From positions 1-27,761 of the forward strand of contig CAJUTR010000032.1 in the NCBI GenBank assembly GCA_910589665.1: a stretch of DNA of 27,761 nucleotides, given 5' to 3'. This DNA comes from an uncultured Eubacterium sp. (GTDB lineage Bacteria; Bacillota; Clostridia; Lachnospirales; Lachnospiraceae). A program made the position numbers and the translations under genes. Positions within the stretch are counted from its first letter, which is position 1. Each line of letters opens with the position of its first letter. A model generated the notes under the pieces. That model was given only the letters and a program-made list of their open reading frames with translations. It was not told the origin of the DNA and ran no database searches. This document shows, piece after piece, positions 15,109 to 23,209 of the stretch.

Positions 15109-15864
15109 ATGAACGACGAGCAGAGGGAACGGTATGCGAGGCATATACGGTTAGATGAGATCGGCGAGGAGGGGCAGGAGAAGCTGCTCTCTTCCCGTGT
15201 TCTGATCGTGGGGGCAGGGGGACTTGGTTCCCCGATCGCTATGTATCTGGCGGCTGCCGGCGTAGGGACGATTGGTATTGTGGATGACGATAATGTGGAT
15301 TTAACAAATCTGCAAAGGCAGATCATACATACGACCCAAAGCATTGGCACGCCGAAAACATTATCTGCCCGAGAACGGATCGAGAAGCTGAACCCCGAGA
15401 TTTTTGTGAACACGTATTGTTTGAGAATAGATTCTGAAAATGTTAAATCTATTTTTGAAAAATATGACTTTGTTTTGGATGCGACGGATAACTTTGAGAC
15501 AAAGTTTTTGGTGAACGACACATGTGTTGAGATGGGGAAACCTTTTTCACACGGTGGGATCGTACGTTTTCGCGGCCAACTGATGACGTATGTGCCAGGG
15601 GAGGGGCCGTGTTACCGCTGTATTTTTGAGGAACCGCCGGAACCTGGAGCTGTTCCTTCTTGTCACGAAGTTGGCGTGATCGGCAGCATCTGCGGTATGA
15701 TCGGCTCGATGCAGAGTATGGAGGCAGTCAAATATCTGCTTGGCATCGGAAATCTGCTGACCGGGCAGCTTCTTACACTCGATGCCCTGACGATGGAAAT
15801 ACGGAAGATCCCTTTTCCCAAAAGAAATGTGAATTGTCGTGCGTGCGGCAAAAAGAGTTTGTGA
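15109..15864 (+). CDS. MoeB/ThiF/HesA-family adenylyltransferase
   Basis: This E1-like enzyme adenylates the C-terminal glycine of a small sulfur-carrier protein. The 251-residue chain has the ATP-binding VGAGGLGSP (34-42), the DLTNLQRQIIH block, DATDN (124-128), zinc cysteines C168xxC171 (CYRC) and C243xxC246 (CRAC), and a conserved cysteine at 185 (VPSCHEVGVIG). No molybdopterin or thiamine genes flank it, so the partner carrier (MoaD-, ThiS- or CysO-like) cannot be assigned. The frame opens earlier with weak starts. The ATG at 15109 was chosen because GGGGA lies just before it and the family alignment begins there. ATG 15097 is possible. A bidirectional terminator follows. Confidence 0.9.
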   Translation: MNDEQRERYARHIRLDEIGEEGQEKLLSSRVLIVGAGGLGSPIAMYLAAAGVGTIGIVDDDNVDLTNLQRQIIHTTQSIGTPKTLSARERIEKLNPEIFVNTYCLRIDSENVKSIFEKYDFVLDATDNFETKFLVNDTCVEMGKPFSHGGIVRFRGQLMTYVPGEGPCYRCIFEEPPEPGAVPSCHEVGVIGSICGMIGSMQSMEAVKYLLGIGNLLTGQLLTLDALTMEIRKIPFPKRNVNCRACGKKSL

Positions 15865-15884
15865 CAAAGGGAAATAGGAGAAAT

Positions 15885-15917
15885 AAAAAAGAATTCGCTA
15901 TGCGAATTCTTTTTTTG
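15885..15917. terminator. Bidirectional Rho-independent terminator
   Basis: GAATTCGC (15891-15898) pairs with GCGAATTC (15902-15909) around TAT. The stem extends through an A-run on the left and a T-run on the right, so it has a U-tail in both directions. It serves the MoeB/ThiF-like gene on the plus strand and the phosphoribosyltransferase-like gene on the minus strand. Confidence 0.88.
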
Positions 15918-15938
15918 CAATATGGGAATCCATCCTAC

Positions 15939-16580
15939 TTACAACTGCGAATATCCAAAATTATTGACGATCGCGTCAATCTTCTGCCCGGACTGGCAGA
16001 ATGGGCAGTCGTGAGGCGAATAGGATTGATAGTTTACGAAATCATCCGTATGAAAGATCGTATGGACCGGATAATCCTCGATCGTGTCAGTGGCACTGAA
16101 GATCGCGGAGATACCTTGGATGATACCGCCATAGTATCGGATACATTCCAAACTCTGGGCAATCGTTTTTCCAGTCGTGGCGGATGCCAAAAGAAGCACG
16201 ATGTTCTTTCCGCGTACCATGGGCTGGATATTGTCGCGGAAGATCATCTGTCCGTTGGAATCAAATTCCGGTTCTATGACATAAATACTTTTGTGCATGT
16301 TCATAGAAATAACGCCGGCGTCCGATAATTGCTCGGCGAGGTAAGCGCCGATCATGTAGCAGCCGTCCATGCAGATAATGCAGTCGACTGGTTTGTTGTA
16401 CTGATAATCTCTCGCTAATGTGGAGGCGACATCTTTCGATTCGCGCTGTCCAACTTTTAATCGTGTCATGTCCAAATAGAAATTGATATGCGAATGACTG
16501 GTAGCAAAATGCCCAGGCAGTACCTTGAGCTGGATTTTATTGTTTGATGTAGATGTAACTTTATATGCGTTTGTTAACAT
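15939..16580 (-). CDS. Orotate phosphoribosyltransferase-like protein with atypical PRPP loop
   Basis: This 213-residue protein belongs to a Clostridial family usually annotated as orotate phosphoribosyltransferase-like. The fold can be traced: PGHFATSHSHINFYLDM near the start, VDCIICMDGCYMIGAYLAEQL, then the PRPP-loop position KNIVLLLASATTGKTI (125-140). In standard enzymes this loop begins with two acidic residues (such as DDvxTTG). Here they are replaced by LASATTGKT, with TTGKT kept. A CPFC pair (192-195) may bind metal. AAAGGAGG lies 11 bases before the ATG. It follows a small membrane protein gene 63 bases upstream on the same strand. Substrate and true activity are uncertain. Confidence 0.75.
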   Translation of the reverse strand: MLTNAYKVTSTSNNKIQLKVLPGHFATSHSHINFYLDMTRLKVGQRESKDVASTLARDYQYNKPVDCIICMDGCYMIGAYLAEQLSDAGVISMNMHKSIYVIEPEFDSNGQMIFRDNIQPMVRGKNIVLLLASATTGKTIAQSLECIRYYGGIIQGISAIFSATDTIEDYPVHTIFHTDDFVNYQSYSPHDCPFCQSGQKIDAIVNNFGYSQL

Positions 16581-16643
16581 AGTATCATCACCCTCCTTTG
16601 ATTTTAAGATATAAAATTATGAACTTGAATAATCGTTTCAAAT

Positions 16644-17036
16644 TCAGGAATTTTCCTCAGCAGCGGTAAGGTCGTCCGGAGTGGCGCTCTGTTTTACCGT
16701 GCCATCGTCCTCATTTGCCGCTTCATCCGTTTCTTTCTCGCTGTTCAGATTTTTCGGCGGTTGAGAGAGAAGTACCAGGACGGTTAACAGGACGGACAAT
16801 ACGATCGGAGCCGCGTAAACGATGTTCCTGAAATCCGGATTCACGAATACACCCGGTGTGTTAAACCAAACAAAAAGGGCGATATAATTGGCAAAAACGA
16901 TCGTTCCGAGAATCGTTCCCAAAATCCGGCCGAATTTTCCACCCTTAAACCTCGCCTTGATCAGATGGAAGACGATGGCAAAGGCAAGCGTCCCGTCAAT
17001 GAGACCAAAGATAAGCATTCCTACGTTGATTCCCAT
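16644..17036 (-). CDS. Small membrane protein with three predicted helices, unknown function
   Basis: This 130-residue protein matches no family I can name. Three hydrophobic segments are visible: about 5-25 (LIFGLIDGTLAFAIVFHLI), 37-57 (TILGTIVFANYIALFVWF) and 69-90 (YAAPIVLSVLLTVLVLL). A short basic loop RFKGGKFGR follows the first, and a long acidic, soluble tail (about 91-130) is rich in Glu, Asp and Thr. The start at 17036 has AGGA just before it. An ATG four codons upstream (17048) is possible. It reads toward the phosphoribosyltransferase-like gene and may share its transcript. Confidence 0.65.
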   Translation of the reverse strand: MGINVGMLIFGLIDGTLAFAIVFHLIKARFKGGKFGRILGTILGTIVFANYIALFVWFNTPGVFVNPDFRNIVYAAPIVLSVLLTVLVLLSQPPKNLNSEKETDEAANEDDGTVKQSATPDDLTAAEENS

Positions 17037-17140
17037 GATATTCCTCATTTCTGCGCCTGTTTTGCGCGCATAATATACTATCTTTTCTGTAATGACATTA
17101 ACAGTATACTACATTTTTTATAAAATTTCTATATTTTTTG

Positions 17141-17169
17141 TTGACTTTTTCTTTTTTTTATGATATTTT
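17141..17169 (+). promoter_or_regulatory. Promoter of tRNA-Leu
   Basis: TTGACT (17141-17146) and TATTTT (17164-17169) are 17 bases apart in an AT-rich stretch, with the tRNA beginning 11 bases after the -10 box. The -35 is close to consensus, the -10 only moderate. Confidence 0.5.
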
Positions 17170-17179
17170 ATATAAGCAC

Positions 17180-17263
17180 GCAGGAATGGCGGAATTGGCA
17201 GACGCGCACGGTTCAGGTCCGTGTGGTAGCAATACCATGAGGGTTCAAGTCCCTTTTCCTGCA
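17180..17263 (+). tRNA. tRNA-Leu(CAG)
   Basis: The acceptor arms GCAGGAA (17180-17186) and TTCCTGC (17256-17262) pair perfectly, followed by discriminator A. The D arm is GCG/CGC, and the anticodon stem CACGG/CCGTG holds the loop TTCAGGT with anticodon CAG (17214-17216), reading CUG. A long variable arm (GGTA/TACC), typical of leucine tRNAs, precedes the TTCAAGT T-loop. CCA is not encoded (TGA follows) and must be added. Confidence 0.96.
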
Positions 17264-17265
17264 TG

Positions 17266-17296
17266 AGGGGCGGCTGAAAAGCACGCCCCTTTTCTT
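17266..17296 (+). terminator. Terminator of tRNA-Leu
   Basis: AGGGGCG (17266-17272) pairs with CGCCCCT (17284-17290), followed by TTTTCTT. It starts three bases after the tRNA end. Confidence 0.85.
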
Positions 17297-17451
17297 AATT
17301 GCTGCTGGCAATTCTTCGGATTCGCGAAAAGAGAAAGCAGATTGAGAACGATTATAAGGGGCTGCTGTTGAAACGGGCGTCTTTTTTATTTTGGTTTACT
17401 GAGATTCATAGAAGCAATTGCGTCCCGGAAGAGGATAGGAGGATGATTGGA

Positions 17452-17961
17452 ATGAGAAAAGGAAGTTTGCGCATACTGTTGGTGATGGTACTGTTTTGTT
17501 TTTTGACAGGGTGTAGGGCGGATGCCCCGGAGGAGAATGAAAGCGGCGCCGTGTTAGATGGCACGGAGAATATGGAAGGCGGCGCAGTGCCGGACGGTGT
17601 GGATGGGAATGGAAGTGACGCGTTGTCGGACGGTGAGAAAGAGAAGGAGGGGACGTATGTGAGTATTACGGCGGAAGAGGCGAAGGAGATCATGGATTCG
17701 GAACCAGATTGTGTCGTGCTCGATGTGAGGACAGAAGAGGAATATGCACAAGGGCATATTGCGGGAGCACTGTTGATCCCGGATTATGAGATCGGTGAAA
17801 GGGCGAAAAAGGAGCTGCCAGATCAGGAGCAGAGGATCCTGGTATACTGCCGGAGCGGGAGGCGGAGCAAAAACGCGTCGGCAGAACTGGCTTCGATGGG
17901 ATATAAAAATATCCGGGAGTTTGGCGGGATCATAGACTGGCCGTATGAAGTGGAACAATAA
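17452..17961 (+). CDS. Lipoprotein with a rhodanese domain
   Basis: This 169-residue protein is exported and lipid-anchored: a basic start, a hydrophobic stretch and the lipobox LTGC with Cys21. A flexible acidic linker (22-67) has three loose repeats: GAVLDG, GAVPDG, DALSDG. The rhodanese domain (about 70-168) follows: CVVLDVRTEEEYAQGHIAGA, then the active-site loop CRSGRRS beginning at Cys133, and the EFGGIIDWPYEV end. Rhodaneses move sulfur through a cysteine persulfide. Outside the membrane the substrate could be thiosulfate or another sulfur compound, which is inference. AGGAGG nine bases before the ATG at 17452 decides the start over an ATG at 17443. A terminator follows. Confidence 0.88.
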   Translation: MRKGSLRILLVMVLFCFLTGCRADAPEENESGAVLDGTENMEGGAVPDGVDGNGSDALSDGEKEKEGTYVSITAEEAKEIMDSEPDCVVLDVRTEEEYAQGHIAGALLIPDYEIGERAKKELPDQEQRILVYCRSGRRSKNASAELASMGYKNIREFGGIIDWPYEVEQ

Positions 17962-17974
17962 AAGGAGAAAAACA

Positions 17975-18000
17975 GGCGTAAAAGTTACGCCGTTTTTTTT
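17975..18000 (+). terminator. Terminator of the rhodanese lipoprotein gene
   Basis: GGCGTAA (17975-17981) pairs perfectly with TTACGCC (17985-17991) around a three-base loop, then G and eight T. Confidence 0.92.
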
Positions 18001-18010
18001 CGAAATGTAT

Positions 18011-18039
18011 TTGACTGGACGGGGAGAAAATGCTAGAAT
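18011..18039 (+). promoter_or_regulatory. Promoter of the foldase-like gene
   Basis: TTGACT (18011-18016) and TAGAAT (18034-18039) are exactly 17 bases apart. The promoter begins just after the preceding terminator and is 44 bases from the ATG at 18083. Confidence 0.8.
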
Positions 18040-18082
18040 ACATTTGTATGTTTGTACAAAAAAGCAGTTTTGGAGGATAACG

Positions 18083-19246
18083 ATGAATAAGGCAAAAAAA
18101 TTAGCAAAAAACAATGGAATAGCGATGGAGAGCAAAAAGGTTTCCGGCGGGGAGTCATTTTATTTTACTAAAAATAAAGTTCTTGCCATGCTCGGGATCG
18201 CCGCAGTGATCATTCTTTGTGCAGGAGTTTGTTATATGCAGCTCCGTCCGCGCGCCGTGCTGAAAGTAACCGGCCCGGATCAGAGTGGTTCGGATGTGAC
18301 GAACACGGTATATATGAAGGAAACGGTGTATGATATTTTCCAGGTGGAATCCCAGTACAATATGTACTCTTCCCTGTACCAGCAGATGTATGGAAAAACG
18401 TATTGGGAAATGGAAGATGTGGACGGTGAAGGCAGAAGCGGGGCGTCCGCAGCGAAAAAGCAGGTGATGGATAACGTAAAGCAGAGAGAGATCCTCTGCA
18501 TGGAGGCGCAGAAACTCGGTTATTCGCTGACAGATGAAGAAAAGAAGGCCGTTGCGGATAATGTACAGACCGCGCTGAAAGATCTGCCAGAAGAACAGAA
18601 AAAGATTGACGGTTTAGACGAGAAATCACTGACTACCGTGTTTGAGAAGAGCGCGATGGCGGAAAAATACAGGCAGGTCATCATCTCGGAGGCCGGTATC
18701 GACGAGGAAGCGCTGAAAGCTACGGTCGATCGGAACGAATACCATCAGTACACGATGCAGTACTATAAAGTGAGCAATAAAGAGGGCAGCGGGGAAGAAC
18801 AGACCGATGTGTCCGAAGAGCAGAAACAGAAAAATCTGGCCAGTATGCAGGCATTAAAAGAAAAAGCGGCTACGGCAGAAGATTTTACGAAGCTCGTAGA
18901 AGAGGGCGATGAGTCAGGGATCGGCACTTATCAGGAAGAAAAACTCCTGACAAAAGATATGGAAAGTTCCACTTTCCTCACGGAAAAACTCCGCAAAAAG
19001 CTGATCAAGATGGCAAATGATGAAATTTCTGACGTGATCGAGGGAGAAGACGGGTATTATCTCGTGAAAATGGTCAATAACGATGATCCTGCCGGATACG
19101 ATTCCCAGTGTGAATCGGTGGTCAACGAGGAAAAAACGAAACAGTTTGACGCCCGTTACGATCAGATCAAGACAGCGTATACGACAGAAATTCAGAGTTA
19201 CTGGAAAGGCCGTGTGACAGTCGGTTCTTTTACGACAGCGAAATAA
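18083..19246 (+). CDS. Membrane-anchored PrsA/SurA-like foldase
   Basis: This 387-residue protein has a short basic cytoplasmic head, one hydrophobic helix (about 33-52, VLAMLGIAAVIILCAGVCYM) and a long outer part rich in charged helices. The arrangement resembles SurA/PrsA foldases: an N-terminal chaperone domain built of helices (about 75-230) and a C-terminal half with a parvulin-like shape (EDFTKLVEEGDESGIGTY and DEISDVIEGEDGYYLVKMVN). Whether prolyl isomerase activity is kept cannot be told, since the domain looks diverged. It has no lipobox, unlike typical PrsA. TTGGAGG precedes the ATG at 18083. It probably helps fold secreted proteins at the membrane surface. purL follows 87 bases later with no clear terminator. 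Confidence 0.8.
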   Translation: MNKAKKLAKNNGIAMESKKVSGGESFYFTKNKVLAMLGIAAVIILCAGVCYMQLRPRAVLKVTGPDQSGSDVTNTVYMKETVYDIFQVESQYNMYSSLYQQMYGKTYWEMEDVDGEGRSGASAAKKQVMDNVKQREILCMEAQKLGYSLTDEEKKAVADNVQTALKDLPEEQKKIDGLDEKSLTTVFEKSAMAEKYRQVIISEAGIDEEALKATVDRNEYHQYTMQYYKVSNKEGSGEEQTDVSEEQKQKNLASMQALKEKAATAEDFTKLVEEGDESGIGTYQEEKLLTKDMESSTFLTEKLRKKLIKMANDEISDVIEGEDGYYLVKMVNNDDPAGYDSQCESVVNEEKTKQFDARYDQIKTAYTTEIQSYWKGRVTVGSFTTAK

Positions 19247-19297
19247 GCAGATAACACGTTGCTTGCACAAAGATTGCATGATGCGCAGAAAAAGACA

Positions 19298-19313
19298 CGG
19301 AACTGAAGTTCCG
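19298..19313 (+). other. Small hairpin in the purL leader
   Basis: CGGAACT (19298-19304) and AGTTCCG (19307-19313) pair perfectly around GA. A second pairing, TGCGC (19282-19286) with GCGCA (19313-19317), would enclose it but shares one base. No T-run follows, so it is not a normal terminator. It lies just before the Shine-Dalgarno of purL. No purine-riboswitch-like core is visible. Confidence 0.4.
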
Positions 19314-19333
19314 CGCAGAAATGAGAGGAAACT

Positions 19334-22300
19334 ATGGCACAGGTAAAGCGGATTTACGTAGAAAAGAAAGAAGATTACGCAGTAGCGGCGAAAGAGTTGA
19401 AGACGGAGATCAGGGAATATCTCGGCATCCGGGATTTAGAGCGGGTCAGGGTACTGATCCGCTATGATGTGGAAGGCATCGGGGAGGGCACGTATGAAAA
19501 AGCGCTTGCCACCGTGTTTTCTGAGCCGCCGGTCGATCATGTCTACGAAAGAGAGTTTGAGAAACAGGAGGGAGACCGCGTGTTCTCCGTGGAATATCTC
19601 CCGGGGCAGTTTGACCAGCGTGCGGATTCGGCGGAACAGTGCGTCAAACTTCTGAATGAGAGCGAAGAGCCGGTGATCCGGTCCGCGACGACATACGTAC
19701 TGAGCGGCGCGTTTGGCGAGGAAGATTTTGCGCGGATCAAGGAATACTGCATTAACCCGGTTGATTCGAGGGAGACGGACGAGAGCGTTCCGGAAACGCT
19801 TGTCACTGTATTTGACGAGCCGGCGGATGTCAAAATATTTGACGGTTTTCAAAACATGTCCGAAGATGCGCTGAGAGGCTTGTATGATTCCCTCGGCCTT
19901 GCCATGACATTTAAAGATTTTCTCCATATACAGAATTACTTTAGAGGAGAAGAGAAGCGCGACCCGAGTGTGACGGAGATCCGTGTACTGGATACGTACT
20001 GGTCGGACCACTGCCGCCATACGACATTTTTAACGGAACTCAAAAATATCCGTTTTGAAGACGGCGATTATACAAAGCCGATCGAGGATGCGTTTATCCG
20101 TTACAAAGAAGACCACGACGCGATCTATCAAGGAAGGGACGACAAATTTGTATCGCTGATGGATATTGCGCTCATGGCGATGAAAAAGCTGCGCGCGGAC
20201 GGGAAACTCGAGGATATGGAAGAATCTGACGAGATCAACGCCTGCTCGATCGTCGTGCCGGTGGAGATCGAACAGGAGGACGGCTCTGGAAACGGCCAGA
20301 AGCAGACCATCAAAGAGGAGTGGCTCGTATTCTTTAAAAATGAGACGCACAACCACCCGACGGAGATCGAGCCGTTCGGAGGCGCGGCGACCTGTCTCGG
20401 AGGCGCGATCCGCGATCCGCTTTCCGGGCGCGGTTATGTATATCAGGCGATGCGCGTGACGGGGGCGGCAGATCCCACGAAATCGCTGAAAGAAACGATG
20501 GAGGGCAAACTGGCGCAGAGAAAGATCGTGACGGGCGCCGCCAGCGGATACAGTTCTTATGGAAACCAGATCGGGCTGGCTACGGGGCTTGTCGATGAGG
20601 TCTATCATCCGAACTATGTGGCAAAGAGGCTGGAGATCGGCGCTGTCATGGGAGCGGCGCCCAGAAAGAACGTGATCCGTGAAAATTCGGATCCCGATGA
20701 TGTGATCATCCTGCTCGGCGGACGTACGGGACGTGATGGCTGCGGCGGTGCAACCGGATCTTCCAAAGCACATAACACGGCATCCATCGACACATGCGGA
20801 GCAGAAGTACAGAAGGGAAACGCGCCGACCGAGCGCAAGATCCAGAGGTTGTTCCGCCGTGAGGAGGTCAGCCGGCTCATTAAAAAATGTAATGACTTCG
20901 GAGCGGGCGGCGTGTCGGTAGCCATCGGTGAACTGGCGGACGGCCTGGTCGTCGACCTGGACAAGGTTCCGAAAAAATATGCCGGCCTGGACGGCACGGA
21001 ACTGGCGATTTCGGAATCCCAGGAGCGTATGGCGATCGTCGTTGACCCGAAAGATACCGAGAAAATGTTAGCCTTTGCCGAGGAGGAAAACCTCGAGGCA
21101 GTTCCGGTCGCCGTTGTGACGAAAGAGCCGCGGCTCGTCCTCAAATGGCGCGGAAAAGAGATCGTAAATATTGCAAGGGCATTTTTAGATACGAACGGTG
21201 CTCACCAGGAGACGGATGTCATCGTGGAAATGCCGAAAAAAGAAGAAAATTATATGGAAAAGGTGGAAGTGCCGGAACACTTTGCGGATGCGCTGACTGG
21301 ATGCCTGAAAGATCTGAATGTCTGTTCCAAAAAGGGACTCGTGGAGATGTTCGACAGTTCGGTCGGTGCGTGTACGGTGGCGATGCCATATGGCGGAAAG
21401 TACCAGCTGACGCCGATCCAGACGATGGTTGCCAAACTGCCTGTGATGGAGGGAAGCTGCGATACCGTTACGATGATGAGTTATGGCATGGATCCGTACC
21501 TGATGAGCTGGAGTCCGTTCCACGGCGCGGAGTACGCGGTACTGACTTCGGTGGCGAAGATCGTCGCGGCCGGCGGTGACTTTACGAAGATCCGCTTTAC
21601 ATTCCAGGAGTATTTTAAGCGGATGACTGAAGACGCCAGACGCTGGGGCGAGCCGATGGCGGCGCTGCTCGGCGCCTATGACGCGCAGATGAAGCTTGGC
21701 CTTCCGTCGATCGGCGGTAAGGACAGTATGTCGGGTACGTTTAATGACATCGACGTGCCGCCTACACTGTGTTCGTTCGCTGTCGATGTGGCGAAGATTA
21801 CGGATGTCATCACACCGGAACTAAAAGAAGCCGGTCATATATTAGTCAAATTTGAGATTCAAAAGGATGCGTATGACCTTCCAGATTACACGTATTGTAT
21901 GGATATGTACGGAAAAGTGACGGAGCTGATGCGCGGCCATGTCATTCATTCGGCGTATGCCCTTTCCGGGAAAGGCGTGGCGGAAGCGGCGGCGAAAATG
22001 GCATTTGGTAATAAATGGGGCGTGACGTTTGACGCGTCCCGTCCGGTAAACGAGTATTTTAAACCGGCGTATGGCGCGATACTTGCTGAGGTGGACGAGA
22101 AGGATATGGACAGGCTGGCGCAGACCGGACTTGCCTTTGAGAAGATTGGCGTTGTAAACGCTGAGGAAGCCTTCCTGTATGGAACAGAAAGAGTCAGTGT
22201 CGATGAGGCGCTCGCCGCCTGGAGCGGAACGCTCGAGAAGGTGTTCCCGACGCGCGCCGGCGCGGACGGTTCTGACAGGGCCGGAGAAAACATCCCGAAC

Positions 22301-23146
22301 AGTCTTTATGACGCGAAGGAAATCTATGTATGCCGTCATAAGACGGCAAAACCAAAAGTATTTGTTCCTGTATTTCCGGGAACGAACTGTGAATACGATA
22401 CGATCCGGGCCTTCCGCGCGGCTGGCGCGGAGACGGAGAGCATTGTATTTAAAAATATGACGGAGCAGAACATCAAGGACAGCGTGGACGCATTTAAGAA
22501 GGCGTTGGATGAGTCGCAGATCCTCATGTTCTCCGGCGGATTCAGCGCTGGAGACGAACCGGATGGTTCCGCCAAATTTATTACGTCGGTATTCCGCAAT
22601 GAGAGGATTCAGGAAGCCGTTCACGCGCTGCTCCACGAGAGAGACGGACTGGTGCTCGGTATCTGTAATGGATTCCAGACGCTCGTGAAACTCGGGCTGG
22701 TGCCGTACGGGGAGATCCGCACGCAGAAAGCGGACTCGCCGACGCTCACGAAAAACAGCATCGGCCGGCATATTAGTAAATCCGTTTATACGAAAGTCGT
22801 GACGAATAAGTCGCCGTGGCTGCAGAAGGCGGAACTTGGCGGGATCTATTCCGTTCCGGCTTCGCACGGGGAAGGACGTTTTGTCGCGGACCGCGAATGG
22901 CTCGACAAGCTGTTTGCCAACGGACAGGTGGCGACGCAGTATGTCGATGTAAATGGAAACCCAACGATGGATGATGATTTCAACCCCAATGGATCGTATG
23001 GCGCGATCGAGGGCATTACGAGCCCGGATGGAAGGGTCCTCGGAAAAATGGCGCATTCCGAGCGCCGGGGAAGCGGGGTAGCCGTCAATATTTACGGAGA
23101 ACAGAATCAGATGATATTTGAAAGCGGAGTGGAGTATTTCTGTTAA
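19334..23146 (+). CDS. purL: Phosphoribosylformylglycinamidine synthase (single chain)
   Basis: PurL makes formylglycinamidine ribonucleotide from FGAR, glutamine and ATP in de novo purine synthesis. The 1,270 residues carry all parts in one chain. The synthetase half has SDHCRHTTF, ETHNHPTEIEPFGGAATCLG, GGRTGRDGCGGATGSSKAH and DFGAGGVSVAIGELADG. The C-terminal glutaminase half has PVFPGTNCEYDT, catalytic Cys1111 (GICNGFQ) and SHGEGRF. Many Gram-positive bacteria split this enzyme into PurL, PurQ and PurS. The fused form is usual in Clostridia. GAGG before the ATG supports the start. No other pur gene is nearby, and no PurR-type or riboswitch control is visible. Confidence 0.98.
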   Translation: MAQVKRIYVEKKEDYAVAAKELKTEIREYLGIRDLERVRVLIRYDVEGIGEGTYEKALATVFSEPPVDHVYEREFEKQEGDRVFSVEYLPGQFDQRADSAEQCVKLLNESEEPVIRSATTYVLSGAFGEEDFARIKEYCINPVDSRETDESVPETLVTVFDEPADVKIFDGFQNMSEDALRGLYDSLGLAMTFKDFLHIQNYFRGEEKRDPSVTEIRVLDTYWSDHCRHTTFLTELKNIRFEDGDYTKPIEDAFIRYKEDHDAIYQGRDDKFVSLMDIALMAMKKLRADGKLEDMEESDEINACSIVVPVEIEQEDGSGNGQKQTIKEEWLVFFKNETHNHPTEIEPFGGAATCLGGAIRDPLSGRGYVYQAMRVTGAADPTKSLKETMEGKLAQRKIVTGAASGYSSYGNQIGLATGLVDEVYHPNYVAKRLEIGAVMGAAPRKNVIRENSDPDDVIILLGGRTGRDGCGGATGSSKAHNTASIDTCGAEVQKGNAPTERKIQRLFRREEVSRLIKKCNDFGAGGVSVAIGELADGLVVDLDKVPKKYAGLDGTELAISESQERMAIVVDPKDTEKMLAFAEEENLEAVPVAVVTKEPRLVLKWRGKEIVNIARAFLDTNGAHQETDVIVEMPKKEENYMEKVEVPEHFADALTGCLKDLNVCSKKGLVEMFDSSVGACTVAMPYGGKYQLTPIQTMVAKLPVMEGSCDTVTMMSYGMDPYLMSWSPFHGAEYAVLTSVAKIVAAGGDFTKIRFTFQEYFKRMTEDARRWGEPMAALLGAYDAQMKLGLPSIGGKDSMSGTFNDIDVPPTLCSFAVDVAKITDVITPELKEAGHILVKFEIQKDAYDLPDYTYCMDMYGKVTELMRGHVIHSAYALSGKGVAEAAAKMAFGNKWGVTFDASRPVNEYFKPAYGAILAEVDEKDMDRLAQTGLAFEKIGVVNAEEAFLYGTERVSVDEALAAWSGTLEKVFPTRAGADGSDRAGENIPNSLYDAKEIYVCRHKTAKPKVFVPVFPGTNCEYDTIRAFRAAGAETESIVFKNMTEQNIKDSVDAFKKALDESQILMFSGGFSAGDEPDGSAKFITSVFRNERIQEAVHALLHERDGLVLGICNGFQTLVKLGLVPYGEIRTQKADSPTLTKNSIGRHISKSVYTKVVTNKSPWLQKAELGGIYSVPASHGEGRFVADREWLDKLFANGQVATQYVDVNGNPTMDDDFNPNGSYGAIEGITSPDGRVLGKMAHSERRGSGVAVNIYGEQNQMIFESGVEYFC

Positions 23147-23151
23147 TTGTT

Positions 23152-23194
23152 CGAAGCGGTCAGGAAAGAAAAATATCTTTTTTTGGCCGCTTCG
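23152..23194. repeat. Inverted repeat between purL and the GH43 gene
   Basis: CGAAGCGG (23152-23159) pairs perfectly with CCGCTTCG (23187-23194). The 27-base loop contains a second small pairing AAAGA/TCTTT and a run of T (up to 23184). The T-run lies inside the outer loop, so this is not a classical terminator. If only the inner stem forms, the T-run would follow it. The outer stem ends six bases before the GGAGG of the GH43 gene. Confidence 0.55.
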
Positions 23195-23209
23195 TGAATG
23201 GAGGAAAGA

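Noticed and set aside
19247..19333. Purine riboswitch before purL
   Set aside because: The leader is too short and lacks the expected junction core. Only small hairpins are present.
21842..23056. Long (404-codon) open frame on the minus strand inside purL
   Set aside because: It is the antisense shadow of an intact, strongly conserved purL and has no recognisable protein features.
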